Positions 53,433 to 62,855 of a stretch of 64,000 bases of DNA are shown piece after piece. The translations under genes were made by a program, and so were the position numbers. Position 1 is the first letter of the stretch; every line of letters begins with the position of its first letter. Source of the DNA: Terriglobales bacterium. GTDB taxonomy: Bacteria > Acidobacteriota > Terriglobia > Terriglobales > Acidobacteriaceae. Below the pieces are notes generated by a model that had not been told where the DNA came from, ran no database searches, and was given only the letters and a program-made list of their open reading frames with translations. The DNA is taken from positions 40,201 to 104,200 of the forward strand of contig DATMPC010000060.1 in NCBI GenBank assembly GCA_035567895.1. The letters run 5' to 3'.

Positions 53433-55136
53433 ATGGCAAACCGGCTCAAGTGGTTGGTTGTGCTGTTAGGCGCAGCGCTCCCAGTATGCGCTGCGACCTC
53501 GGGCTCTATTGCAGGCATGGTGAAGAGCGCCGACGGGACTCCGCAAATGGGGGCCTTGGTCGAGGTCTTCGCTGCCGGGACGTTGCAACCTTTTGTCGCC
53601 TTCACGAGCCAGGCAGGTTCGTTCCAAATCCCGAGCCTTACCCCGGGAAGTTACCGCCTTAAAGTTACAGCAGCCTCGTTTCTACCCTCACTCGTTGAAA
53701 ATGTCGTGATTCGTTCGGGAGGAAGAGCCGTCATTAACGTGACGCTCAATACCTTGGCAGAGGCAATTCGCTTCCTGCCTCCTCGCCAGGCTTCTGAACA
53801 GGATCAGGATGACTGGAAGTGGATTCTCCGGTCGGCGGCCAATCGGCCCATTCTTCGCTTCGATAATGATCAGGGACTTATCATCTCTACCTCCGCGGTC
53901 GGTGAAAATCGCGACAGCCATAGCGTGAAAGGCAAAGTCGCATTCGTGGCGGGAGCCCAGGCTGACGGATTCGGCAGCGCTCCAGATTACGGAACGAGTT
54001 TTGATGTGCGGCAAGCGTTGTTCTCGGCAGACACTTTGTCCTTCGACGGCCGGGTAGGCAACGGAAATGGTCAGCCGGCTGGGGTGATCCGCACTGCCTA
54101 CAAACACCAGTTTGCAAACGGCGAGACTCCGACCGTTGCAGTAACGCTGCGACGCACAGCCCCGCAGGGTAGTGCAGCTACCAACGCGCTCAGTTCTATC
54201 GCTTTCACTTTCTCGAATACGACGAACGTTGGCGGTCTGATTGATCTGAGCTATGGCAGTGAAGTGCAGGGTGTTCAGTTCATCCGCCACATCAGTGGAG
54301 TGCGCCCATTTGCTACCGCCGGAGTTCATCTGGGCAAGGACATGGTCGTGGAATACCGCTATGCCACTGCGGAGCCGACGAGCGCTTTCGACCGCGCACT
54401 CGATAACGGCGGCGATGACGAATCTGTACCCATGCCCCGGATGTCGGTCGTGAACTATGCGCCTGCTCTCGAACGTGCTCGTCACCAGGAGATAGCAATC
54501 TCACGCAAGCGTGGCAACACAAAGTTCCAGGCTGCCGTCTTCTTTGACCGCATCTCCAACCTCGCTCTAACTGGCTCTGGCGATGTTTCCTCAATCGCCT
54601 CCGACGTAATCCCTGACGTCTCTTCCGATACTTTCACTTTTAACGGCGGGAACCTTGAGACTCGCGGAGTGCGCCTCGTAGCCGAACATACTTTCTCGCG
54701 CGAACTGACCGCCCTGCTTGACTACGCGTATGGAGGCGCCGTCTCCGCTCCAGACTGGAATTCGACCGGATCCTGGACCGATCTCCGTGAAGCGCTTCGG
54801 GTTGAAGATGCGCACTCCGTTACCGCGAAGTTGAATGGCCTGATTCCGGAATCCGGCACGCGCTGGGCAGCGTCCTATAAATTCACAAGTTCCAACGCAG
54901 TGACTCCGGTCGATGTCTTTAACGCTTCTCCGGGACACGCCGATCCGTTCTTCAGTGTAGTGATTCGCCAGCCGATACCCGGGGGATCCTTCATCCCTGG
55001 GCATATCGAAGCGGTGCTTAACGTTCGTAACCTGCTGGCTCAGGGCTATCGACCCTTCCTGAGTCCCGATGGACGAACTCTTTACCTGGTGCAAGCTGCG
55101 CGGGCGGTGCGGGGTGGTCTGGCGTTCACGTTCTAG
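53433..55136 (+). CDS. Outer-membrane beta-barrel candidate with regulatory-like plug
   Basis: A 567-residue protein with a signal peptide (1-20, LVVLLGAALPVCA). Residues about 23-107 form a carboxypeptidase-regulatory-like domain (GSIAGMVKSADGTPQMGALV ... TVTLNTL-like end). The remainder (about 140-567) alternates short polar and aromatic beta strands, ends in F (FTF), and looks like an outer-membrane barrel. This is the layout of Acidobacteriota proteins often called carboxypeptidase regulatory-like or TonB-dependent-like, but a clear TonB box is not visible. It may be co-transcribed with the GWxTD gene. Ligand unknown. Confidence 0.75.
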   Translation: MANRLKWLVVLLGAALPVCAATSGSIAGMVKSADGTPQMGALVEVFAAGTLQPFVAFTSQAGSFQIPSLTPGSYRLKVTAASFLPSLVENVVIRSGGRAVINVTLNTLAEAIRFLPPRQASEQDQDDWKWILRSAANRPILRFDNDQGLIISTSAVGENRDSHSVKGKVAFVAGAQADGFGSAPDYGTSFDVRQALFSADTLSFDGRVGNGNGQPAGVIRTAYKHQFANGETPTVAVTLRRTAPQGSAATNALSSIAFTFSNTTNVGGLIDLSYGSEVQGVQFIRHISGVRPFATAGVHLGKDMVVEYRYATAEPTSAFDRALDNGGDDESVPMPRMSVVNYAPALERARHQEIAISRKRGNTKFQAAVFFDRISNLALTGSGDVSSIASDVIPDVSSDTFTFNGGNLETRGVRLVAEHTFSRELTALLDYAYGGAVSAPDWNSTGSWTDLREALRVEDAHSVTAKLNGLIPESGTRWAASYKFTSSNAVTPVDVFNASPGHADPFFSVVIRQPIPGGSFIPGHIEAVLNVRNLLAQGYRPFLSPDGRTLYLVQAARAVRGGLAFTF

Positions 55137-55374
55137 CCGATCCCGCACTTTGGTATGGGAGGTTATCGGAGGAATTCCCTGCTATTTCTTTGCTAATTCC
55201 CTGGTCAGCTGAGAATCCCCTGTGTTTATGCGGCTTGCGCAATCAAAAGTTTTTTCTACGGGAAAAATTCCCTACTTTTTTCCCTGAGCAGGTAAATTCA
55301 GCTTGTCAGCATTCAGGGGACTCGGCAGTCCGAAATTGCATCCTGTCCGTCACTCGTTTATCTTCTAGCTCCGC
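55137..55374. other. Spacer with AATTCCCT-type repeats
   Basis: About 240 bases, no gene seen. GAATTCCCTGCTATTTCT, GCTAATTCCCTGGTCAG, GAGAATCCCCTG and AAAAATTCCCTACTTTT recur in this stretch. Related sequence is present at 35349-35430. It precedes the CHAD gene and may hold its promoter. Confidence 0.5.
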
Positions 55375-56232
55375 ATGCCAGTGATCAGCAAAGCTGCCAA
55401 GGATGAATTCCACTCGCCACCTGAACGGTTGCTGGCTTCTATAGCGAATTTGCGGCAGCAGCCTACCTCCAAGGGCGCGCACTTTTATCGGACCAGCTTG
55501 CGGCGCTTTCAGGCTTGGAATGACGTCTCTCACCCTCACATCGACCCGGAGCAGCAACAAGCCCTCAAGTTTCTCGACAGATTGCGGAAAGCTACCGGTA
55601 AGTTGCGTGACACTGAAATCCACCTCGAACTGCTGGAGAATCTCGCCGGAGTAAGGTCCGCCGAGAAGACAAAGCTTAAGAAGGAGCGGAAGACACGTCG
55701 AAAGTCTTACCGTAAGAAGTTGAAATCGCTGCTCCGCGATTCGATTCTGAGCAGCATCTCGCGCGCTTTGCGGGTGCTCAACGCACCGCAAGCTCAAGCG
55801 AAAGAGCCCAGGCCTATGATCGACGACAGCACAAAGCTTGCCTTACAGGAGTACCGCGCATTCGTGCAGCAGCGTGGGCCTCTCTCTCCAGAGAACCTGC
55901 ACGAATATCGGCTTGAGTGTAAGCGCTTTCGGTATACCGCCGAGCTTGCAGGAGAGACTCCTGAAGGAGAGATCCTCATTGCAGCCTGGAAAGGGGTTCA
56001 GGACGTTATTGGAGAATGGCACGATTACCTCACGCTGTCGGAGGTAGCACAAGAAGTTCTTGGGGACTCTCCTCTGCACACCAAGCTCTTGGAGCGAACA
56101 CAGAAGAAGTATCAAGAGTCGTTGCGAGCTGTTGCCAACTGTGAGCAGAAGCTTCTCATCGCGAGAGGTCCCGTTCCGAAAAAGGAACCTAGGCGTGCAC
56201 GTTCGGGCCGCAGCTCTTCCCAGGCAGCCTGA
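55375..56232 (+). CDS. CHAD-domain protein
   Basis: A 285-residue protein with a helical CHAD (conserved histidine alpha-helical) domain. The conserved His/Arg/Lys helices include GAHFYRTSLRRFQAW (His36, about 34-48), KATGKLRDTEIHLELLEN, and NLHEYRLECKRFRYTAEL (about 177-194). CHAD domains bind polyphosphate. The C-terminal ~25 residues are Lys/Arg/Ser-rich and likely disordered. It is followed after 25 bases by a Ppx/GppA gene, and across the convergent junction by ppk1, which fits a polyphosphate role. Confidence 0.93.
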   Translation: MPVISKAAKDEFHSPPERLLASIANLRQQPTSKGAHFYRTSLRRFQAWNDVSHPHIDPEQQQALKFLDRLRKATGKLRDTEIHLELLENLAGVRSAEKTKLKKERKTRRKSYRKKLKSLLRDSILSSISRALRVLNAPQAQAKEPRPMIDDSTKLALQEYRAFVQQRGPLSPENLHEYRLECKRFRYTAELAGETPEGEILIAAWKGVQDVIGEWHDYLTLSEVAQEVLGDSPLHTKLLERTQKKYQESLRAVANCEQKLLIARGPVPKKEPRRARSGRSSSQAA

Positions 56233-56257
56233 GCATTTCTGACAGATCCTAATCCCC

Positions 56258-57778
56258 ATGCCCGTCTTTGCGGCAGTAGATATCGGCGCAAATTCCGTTC
56301 GACTCAAAATCGCTGAACTCACGCGGCGAAGGTTCCGCGTGATTCACGAGGACCGAGAAGTAACCCGCCTTGGCGAATCCGTATTTCGCAATAACGTGCT
56401 CGCCCCCGACGCTATGGCGCACACCGTGAAAGTCCTCACACGCTTTTATCGGACTGCGCAGAAATTTCGCGTCGAGCAGGTGCGGGTGGTGAGCACGAGC
56501 CCGTTGCGCGACGCCAAAAACTCCAGGGCGCTGATCGAATGGGTCAAGTCCGCTGTTGGCTGGAAGATCGAAATCATCTCCGGCTTGGAGGAGGGCCGGC
56601 TTATCCATCTCGGCGTGCTCTCCAACGCCCGCATCGAGAATAAAGATGTACTTATGTTCGATCTCGGCGGCGGCAGTTGCGAGATTACCATTTCCGAACG
56701 CGGGCACATTCGCGAGATGTTCAGTCTGCCTCTGGGCGCTGTGCGACTAACGCAGGAGTTTCTGTTGCACGATCCTGCAAAGACGAAAGAAATCGCGCGA
56801 TTACGTGAATACATAGCAGAGCAGGTGAATCGCATTGCTCCAGCGATTCGTCGTTACCGAGTCGATCTCGCCATCGCTACCTCGGGCACAGCTGCGGCGC
56901 TGGCCGGCGCTGCTCGTGCTTGGCGGGGCAGATCCAAATACTCGCACACTGTGTCGCGTAGGGTCGCAACCACTCTCGCCCATGAGCTCGCCGAAAAATC
57001 AGTTCAGGAGCGCTCGCAATTCCCTGGAATCGGGCCTCGGAGGTCCGAGATCATTGTCGCAGGAGCTTTCGTCTTCGCGGAGATGATGGTTCACTATGGC
57101 CTACCCTCCTTCCAATATTCGCCTCTTGGACTACGGGACGGATTGCTCGCGCAGATGGCGGCAGATGCCGACATCGGAACCCGACAACATCGTCAATTAG
57201 AAGCTGAGAGAGAGGATGCGCTGCATTCCCTTGGCAAGAGGTACAGCGTCGATGTACGCCATGCGACGCAAGTTCGCGATCTCTCACAGCAACTATTTAA
57301 GTCACTGAAGGGGATTCATGGGTTACCCACCGAATATGCCGGGTGGATCGCTGCGGCGGCGATGCTGCACGAATTAGGTTCCTATGTGAATCGTAACGGG
57401 AGACACCGGCACACGTACTATCTCATCGCCAATTCAGAACTGTTTGGCTTTTCACCTGAGCAACGGCACATTGTGGCGTCGATTGCTCGCTATATGGGAA
57501 AGTCGCGGCCTAGCGAGCGGGATCGCGAGCTTCGAAACTTGCGTCCGTCAACCCGTGAATTTCTCGATCGTTCTGTCATTCTGTTGAGGCTCGCTCGCGC
57601 ACTGAACCAGGGCCGCCGCGGCATCGTACAGAAGCTGCGGGTGCGCGAGGTGGGAGCGCAGGTGACGCTTGAGCTGCGCGGCAAGCCTGGAATGGATCTT
57701 GAAATATGGACCGCCGAGAAAGAACGGGGCTACTTTCGCGATGTCTTTGGGCGGGACCTCGTGGTTAAGGCGGTTTGA
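56258..57778 (+). CDS. Ppx/GppA exopolyphosphatase
   Basis: A 506-residue Ppx/GppA-family enzyme that hydrolyses polyphosphate or pppGpp. The actin-like fold has DIGANSVRLKIAEL (residues 7-20) and FDLGGGSCEITIS (about 134-146) as the phosphate loops. The C-terminal domain (about 320-500) is HD-like, with VRHATQVRDLSQQLF, AMLHELGSYVNRNGRHRHTY and SPEQRHIVASIARY. The HD pair reads His-Glu at LHELG. The gene directly follows CHAD. Its last 49 bases overlap antisense the 3' end of the SixA-like gene. Confidence 0.93.
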   Translation: MPVFAAVDIGANSVRLKIAELTRRRFRVIHEDREVTRLGESVFRNNVLAPDAMAHTVKVLTRFYRTAQKFRVEQVRVVSTSPLRDAKNSRALIEWVKSAVGWKIEIISGLEEGRLIHLGVLSNARIENKDVLMFDLGGGSCEITISERGHIREMFSLPLGAVRLTQEFLLHDPAKTKEIARLREYIAEQVNRIAPAIRRYRVDLAIATSGTAAALAGAARAWRGRSKYSHTVSRRVATTLAHELAEKSVQERSQFPGIGPRRSEIIVAGAFVFAEMMVHYGLPSFQYSPLGLRDGLLAQMAADADIGTRQHRQLEAEREDALHSLGKRYSVDVRHATQVRDLSQQLFKSLKGIHGLPTEYAGWIAAAAMLHELGSYVNRNGRHRHTYYLIANSELFGFSPEQRHIVASIARYMGKSRPSERDRELRNLRPSTREFLDRSVILLRLARALNQGRRGIVQKLRVREVGAQVTLELRGKPGMDLEIWTAEKERGYFRDVFGRDLVVKAV

Positions 57779-58374
57779 GGCGGCTTCTTTTTCTTCTTCT
57801 TACCTTTGCTGTACTCGGCGAATGCTGCTGCGCCTGCGCCATTTTGGGAAAGAACCCCTGCATTTGAACCTTCTGCGACGCTGGCGTCGGCGCACGCCGT
57901 GGCAAGCCTTTGTGTGAGCAGCCAATGTAGAACGGACTTCTTCTGCTCGGACTCTACCTTCGCCACAGCTGCCTTCTTGAGCTCGAGGTACGCACGATCG
58001 CCATTTGCAACTATCATTCTTCCGAGAAATTCGCTGAAGTTTGGATTGTGGCCTACGAGCACAACTGATTCGTACTTGGAATACTTGCGCAGCAGGTCGC
58101 GAAAATGCTCGTATTTCGCTTCCGGCCTAAGTGCATTCTCCAGATTCAGTTTTCCTTCGTGACCGATCTCATTTGCGATCAACGACGCTGTCTGAGTAGC
58201 GCGTTTTAGTGGGCTCGATATCACAGCGTCCACGGAAACTTCCATGGCGGATAGAATGCGGCCCATCTGCGTGCATTGATGCACGCCTTCGGCATCCAGC
58301 GGGCGTTTTTCATCTTTTCTGGGACTAAGTTTCTTCTGGCCAGCACTGGCGTGACGAACGAAATAAAGGATCAT
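57730..58374 (-). CDS. SixA-like histidine phosphatase with basic tail
   Basis: A 214-residue histidine-phosphatase-superfamily protein of SixA type. The N-terminal MILYFVRHASAG carries the RHx motif; SSPLKRATQTA and VVLVGHNPNFSEF (second catalytic His) follow. SixA dephosphorylates phosphohistidine proteins. The core ends near residue 155. The remaining ~60 residues include a KGKKKKKKPP run and a basic end (RPKTSRK); the last 16 are encoded in the antisense overlap with the Ppx gene. The start ATG overlaps the ppk1 stop by 4 bases. Confidence 0.9.
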   Translation of the reverse strand: MILYFVRHASAGQKKLSPRKDEKRPLDAEGVHQCTQMGRILSAMEVSVDAVISSPLKRATQTASLIANEIGHEGKLNLENALRPEAKYEHFRDLLRKYSKYESVVLVGHNPNFSEFLGRMIVANGDRAYLELKKAAVAKVESEQKKSVLHWLLTQRLATACADASVAEGSNAGVLSQNGAGAAAFAEYSKGKKKKKKPPQTALTTRSRPKTSRK

Positions 58375-60524
58375 AACTGCTCAACTCTTGGGCGATAACG
58401 GGAGCGCTGAGGGCGGCTTAACGGGGGAATTGCTGCCAACGACTTGTTACCTTCTGCCAATCCTATCAGGAATTCCTGAGCATTGAAGGCGGGCGCTGTG
58501 CGACGGCGTCCATTTACCCGCGAGGCAATGCGGACGTAATCGCCGCTCGGTTCCAGAATCCTCGTCTTCGCGGTGTCGGCAAGATAGGACTCCAAAATCT
58601 CCTGCCGAACTCGTTGTTCGAGCAGGGGATCCAGCACCGGAAAAACGACCTCCACTCGCTCATAAAGATTGCGCGGCATCCAGTCTGCGCTGCCAAGATA
58701 AAGTTGTTCGTCTCCGCCATTCGCAAAGGAATAAATGCGGCTGTGCTCAAGTAGCCGTCCGACGATGCTGCGTACTCTGATTCGGTCGCTGATGCCGCGA
58801 ATCCCAGGACGCAGCGCACACATGCCGCGAACGATCAGATCGATTTCCACTCCTGCCTGCGACGCGCGATACAGCGCCTGAATCACAGACTTGTCCAGCA
58901 GCGCATTCATTTTCGCGATAATTCGCGCTGGACGTTTTGCCCTGGCGTGATCGGCTTCGCGCTCAATCAATGCAATTGTGCGTTCCGCACAATCTACGGG
59001 CGAAACGAGCAGCGGATCGTAATGAGGATGGTCAGCGTATGCAGTGAGGAAATTGAATACTTCCTGTACTGCTTCCGTGACCTCCTCGTTGGCCGTGAAA
59101 AGACTCAGATCCGTATAGAAGCGGGACGTAACTGCGTTGTAATTGCCGGTGCCCAGATGTGCGTACCTGCGGGTGACGCCATCGGGATCGCGCCGGACGA
59201 GCAGAGTGAGCTTGCAATGTGTCTTGAGTCCAACCAACCCATGGAAGACCTGCACTCCCGCGTCCTCAAGACTGCGTGCCCAACGAATGTTCGAGGCTTC
59301 GTCGAAGCGCGCCTTAAGCTCGACTACGACGGTGACCTCCTTGCTAGCTGCCGCCTCGCTCAAAGCCTGCACAATCGGAGATTCTTCACCCGTGCGATAC
59401 AAAGTCTGGCGCATCGAAATGACATTGGGATCCTCGGCGCCGGTTTCGATAAACCCGACTACGGCGTTGAATGAATCGAACGGATGATGCAGCAGGATGT
59501 CGTGCTTCCTGATCTCCTCGAAGATATCGCGCGACTTGCCCGTAAGATGCAGCTCCCGCGGGACGAACGGCTTAAACTTGAGATCGGCGCGCTGAGTCTG
59601 CTCGTAAATGCTGGAGACGCGGGACAAGTTTACCGGCCCGTTAGTTCGGAATACCTGCCACTCATCGAGTCCGAAGTTCCCCCGCAGACGCTCCACGATT
59701 TCCGGCGCGGCAGAAGCTTCAATCTCGAGTCTTACGGCATCGCCTTTCCGCCGATTGTGGAGCTCGGTACGCACCGATTCCAGCAGATTGCGCGATTCTT
59801 CTTCCTGTAGATACAGATTGCTGTTGCGTGTCACGCGAAACGCCGCCGCGGATACGATTTCGTATCCGCGATACATCTTCGCGGCATGCGATGCGACGAG
59901 ATCGGCGAGGAATACGTAGTCGTGAGTCCCTTCGCTGGAAGGAACCCGCAAAATGCGCGGAAGTGACCGCGGTACCGTGATCACTCCCATGTAAACAGCC
60001 GAGGACCGCCGACGACGGCGCAAAAGGAACGCCAGACACAAAGCCTTATTGACTACACGTGGGAATGGATGTGCAGGATCAATGGTGATGGGAGTGAGCA
60101 ACGGATCCACTTCGCGTTCACAGTAGTCGTTCAGAAAATCCGCAGCATTCGTGTCCAACTCACTGAGTTCGAGAATGCGAATGCCATTTTCTGCAAGCGC
60201 CGGACGCAGACGATCGTTCCACGACGAATACTGCGCGTCCACAAATTCAATCGTCTGCTTGATCACCAGGTCCAGTGCCTGCTCGGGCGGCAAACCGTCA
60301 GGACCGGGTGTCGTGTAACCATCCTCAATGCGCTGCAGAAGTCCAGCCAGGCGCACTTCAAAGAACTCGTCCAGATTTGATGCCGTGATGCTGAGGAACT
60401 TCACCCGCTCGAGAAGTGGATTATTTTCGTCATCAGCCTCTTCCAATACGCGCTGATTGAACTTGAGCCATGAGACTTCACGGTTCAGGAAATACTCAGG
60501 TTTATCGGTCGAAAGAGGCGGCAT
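58371..60524 (-). CDS. ppk1: Polyphosphate kinase 1
   Basis: A 717-residue PPK1 that reversibly makes polyphosphate from ATP. The N-terminus is EYFLNREVSWLKFNQRVLEE. The autophosphorylated His is His456 in RRYAHLGTGNYN; the second site is the His in EHSRIYSFANGG. Other motifs are YNASTSRF-like FNAVVGFIETGAEDPNVISM and MPRNLYERVEVVFPV. The length is family-typical. It is the first gene of a two-gene minus-strand unit with the SixA-like gene, converging with CHAD-Ppx on the plus strand. Confidence 0.97.
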   Translation of the reverse strand: MPPLSTDKPEYFLNREVSWLKFNQRVLEEADDENNPLLERVKFLSITASNLDEFFEVRLAGLLQRIEDGYTTPGPDGLPPEQALDLVIKQTIEFVDAQYSSWNDRLRPALAENGIRILELSELDTNAADFLNDYCEREVDPLLTPITIDPAHPFPRVVNKALCLAFLLRRRRRSSAVYMGVITVPRSLPRILRVPSSEGTHDYVFLADLVASHAAKMYRGYEIVSAAAFRVTRNSNLYLQEEESRNLLESVRTELHNRRKGDAVRLEIEASAAPEIVERLRGNFGLDEWQVFRTNGPVNLSRVSSIYEQTQRADLKFKPFVPRELHLTGKSRDIFEEIRKHDILLHHPFDSFNAVVGFIETGAEDPNVISMRQTLYRTGEESPIVQALSEAAASKEVTVVVELKARFDEASNIRWARSLEDAGVQVFHGLVGLKTHCKLTLLVRRDPDGVTRRYAHLGTGNYNAVTSRFYTDLSLFTANEEVTEAVQEVFNFLTAYADHPHYDPLLVSPVDCAERTIALIEREADHARAKRPARIIAKMNALLDKSVIQALYRASQAGVEIDLIVRGMCALRPGIRGISDRIRVRSIVGRLLEHSRIYSFANGGDEQLYLGSADWMPRNLYERVEVVFPVLDPLLEQRVRQEILESYLADTAKTRILEPSGDYVRIASRVNGRRRTAPAFNAQEFLIGLAEGNKSLAAIPPLSRPQRSRYRPRVEQL

Positions 60525-60834
60525 TTTCAGCCTGGAAGGGCGATGGAACTAGGCTTTTTCCAGTGGATTCCGTTCACGAAAAGTGTACCGCAGCGTGCGC
60601 CAAATGGAAATTTGCCCATGGGTTGGGCCTCTCGGCCACAAAGGATCGGCTCTGGAAAGCGTTGGAGCGCTCGAGACTTGCTGATACTGACACTGTAATT
60701 TAAGATTCTGAGAGGTCAGCGTTTCATGCGCTGCCCGTCTGGTGTGCGACTCTCCCTGGAAACTGCGTTTTCCTCTCCGAGTCACTGAAATCGGCGCACA
60801 TTCCAGTCCATTGCAGATCCTCATCGTAAAAGAT
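60525..60834. other. Spacer between ppk1 and tRNA-Lys
   Basis: About 310 bases, no convincing gene. It must hold the ppk1 promoter (minus) and the tRNA promoter (plus), but I cannot assign clear boxes by eye. Confidence 0.5.
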
Positions 60835-60910
<76 letters not shown>

Positions 60911-61694
60911 TCTTTTCAGCAACTTTCAGATGTGAAATTTAGAACTACTGATGCTTTGTCAGTAGCTTAGCGGTTCAGAGTTTTTATCGTCAGATAGCAA
61001 TTTCAATCGGTTACAAAATTTGAGCATTCTGGCTGTGCCCTAAAACGTGTGACAAAATTTTCTGAACGCGATTCGGATTCGTAGCGCAAGGGGCGCTAAT
61101 AAATGGACAAAACGATGAATGCGTGAATCCCTAAGGCCGCGCTAGGAAATGAGGCCCTCTGATGCTCCTGACATCGCAAGGCATAGCGTACGACACAAAT
61201 ACGTAACGAACACCAGGACTACTGACTGGCGGGCGGCTGTGGTGGTTTGACTGTCCCTGGGCCATTTAGTCTTACACTCTCAGCCCTAGGAAGAAGTAGC
61301 GGCCGCAATGATCCCCTGCTCGGTCGCCCAACCAAAGAGATTCCGTTTTTGAATTGCGGCGGCCATCAAGTCGGCGAACACGTCTGGTGTGCCAGCAAAA
61401 CATGGAATGCCCAAGCCAGCGACTGAAGCGCATCAAAGTGAGGCCTCAGCCATTGCGACTTTTCGGCAAGCAACTCGCCCTAGGTGCAGCTGGCTCACTT
61501 CTGGCTTGAGGCAGGCATGTTCAAGTAGCTCTTCTTGTAAGCGTTGACAGCGGCACAGGTTAGCAGCTAATGCCGATTCGGGAATTACAGCGGCTCGTAC
61601 CTGTTTCCCAATTGTGGATGTCTTTGCCTCAAACGGTTCCGCAATGCGACAAGAACAAGCGATCCAGCCCCGCTTTTCCACAGCACGAATCAAA
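60911..61694. other. Gene-poor stretch after tRNA-Lys
   Basis: About 780 bases without an intact gene. AT-richer than its surroundings around 60920-61080. It holds the decayed remnant at 61286-61479 (below). Sites next to tRNA genes are frequent integration targets, but I see no second copy of the tRNA 3' end that would mark an attachment site. Confidence 0.55.
61286..61479 (-). pseudogene. Decayed 3' end of a gene, perhaps VWA-type
   Basis: On the minus strand, reading GELLAEKSQWLRPHFDALQS, then a frameshift near 61415-61420, then GLGIPCFAGTPDVFADLMAA and further to AAATSS and a TAG stop at 61286-61288. The second part (GIPCFAGTPDVFADLMAAAI) resembles the C-terminus of VWA-domain proteins, where a G-I/V-P-x-F-x-x-T-P-D-x-F-P/A-x-L-M-A-A-A pattern occurs. 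Joining the two frames gives one continuous protein-like sequence, so I call a frameshifted remnant. Family assignment is tentative. Confidence 0.45.
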
Positions 61695-62651
61695 CTACCT
61701 GGGTGGTCGCACCGCCCGCCGATTCGCGGGCACACCTCTCCGGTGCCTCGTCACGGGCTTCTTAGTGTCGGCAGCCTCAAACAATTGCCGAAACCCGTGT
61801 GCCAACAGTTCGACGGCCTTCCCCAAGGCGCCGAGTTGCGCAACCCGGACTATCGCGACGGATCGGTGCAGGTCAAACGATGGGGGACGCAATACCTTCA
61901 CGGGATCGGAAGAATGATTCCTGGCAATAAAGCGAGCGGGTAGCAGCCCGACACCATAACCGGCCTGAACGAACGCCAGCTGCATGTGCATGTTGTGGAT
62001 TTCAGCCGCAATCATGGGGGTGAAGCCGGCACGCTCCATCCGATCGATGAGGCTCGCCCGAAGAACGCACCCGGGCGGATTGAGCACCCAGGGTGCTCGG
62101 CCCAAACTTTTCCAATCACCGTCAAGGTTGCCTGCGGCGCCTTGAACGATCTCCATTCGGTCGCGAGCGATGATATTCGTCAGAAGAGGTGGAGGCGCGG
62201 TTCTGCCTTCGGCCAACAGGACGGCAGCAACGTCGAGTTCACCGGCGAGCAGCCGGTTAATTAATTCGCCGGTCAGAGCGCTCGACAGCTGCAGTCGGAC
62301 CTTGGGGAATTTCTCAGTCAGCGCCTGTATAGGTTCGATAAGCGTCCCCTCGGCCAGGGCATGCGAGAGCCCGATGCGCAAGAGGCCGTGAGGTTCGGCG
62401 TCGCTCGACGTAAGAGATTTCAGCGCCTCGGTCCGCTGCAGCAGATCTCGCGCTTGTTCGAGCACCCTGGAGCCAAGCGAGTTCAGACGCGGCGGCTTTA
62501 CCGAGCGGTCGAGCAGCTCGGCACCCAATGCAGCCTCCAGCCTTTGCACTTGCCGGGTAATCGCAGAGGGCGTCCGGAATAGACGATCGGCTGCACCGAC
62601 GATGGACCCGGCATGGGCGAACTCTACGAGAGCGCGTAAGTCTTCGAGCAT
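61695..62651 (-). CDS. LysR-family transcriptional regulator
   Basis: A 318-residue LysR regulator. The N-terminal helix-turn-helix lies at about 3-62 (GSIVGAADRLFRTPSAITRQ, VQRLEAALGAELLDR). The C-terminal substrate-binding domain follows, with LLRIGLSHALAEGTLIEPI and QAGYGVGLLPARF. The C-terminal ~20 residues are basic and unusual for LysR. AGGAG lies 7 bases upstream of the ATG. It is divergent from the methyltransferase gene, which is its likely target. Ligand unknown. Confidence 0.93.
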   Translation of the reverse strand: MLEDLRALVEFAHAGSIVGAADRLFRTPSAITRQVQRLEAALGAELLDRSVKPPRLNSLGSRVLEQARDLLQRTEALKSLTSSDAEPHGLLRIGLSHALAEGTLIEPIQALTEKFPKVRLQLSSALTGELINRLLAGELDVAAVLLAEGRTAPPPLLTNIIARDRMEIVQGAAGNLDGDWKSLGRAPWVLNPPGCVLRASLIDRMERAGFTPMIAAEIHNMHMQLAFVQAGYGVGLLPARFIARNHSSDPVKVLRPPSFDLHRSVAIVRVAQLGALGKAVELLAHGFRQLFEAADTKKPVTRHRRGVPANRRAVRPPR

Positions 62652-62703
62652 GGGGGTCTCCTAAGACGATCTCCCGACGAAAAACAGAATCGTGCGGCAC
62701 TGG

Positions 62704-62725
62704 CATTATAATCGTGAGAATAATG
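62704..62725. promoter_or_regulatory. Palindromic site with TATAAT, LysR candidate
   Basis: CATTAT (62704-62709) and ATAATG (62720-62725) form a perfect 6-10-6 inverted repeat in the LysR/methyltransferase divergent gap. TATAAT occurs on both strands within its left part. LysR sites often take the form T-N11-A with dyad symmetry, so this is a plausible operator or -10 overlap. There is no clear -35. Confidence 0.4.
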
Positions 62726-62855
62726 AAGTGGTGGAATTTTCTGTCTTGCGTCAACATATCAGGAAGTACATGTTTTTGCGGGAATCTGTATGCCTCATGC
62801 GATCCCAATTCGGCAGAGGCGCGGCTAAAGCAGAATATTCACGAGAGGAATCGAT

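Noticed and set aside
60911..61285. Integration (att) site next to tRNA-Lys
   Set aside because: No repeat of the tRNA 3' end and no integrase gene in the window.
61433..61735. 100-codon minus-strand frame upstream of the tRNA-side remnant
   Set aside because: It overlaps the 3' end of the LysR gene, has an unlikely composition and does not match the frames of the VWA-like remnant.
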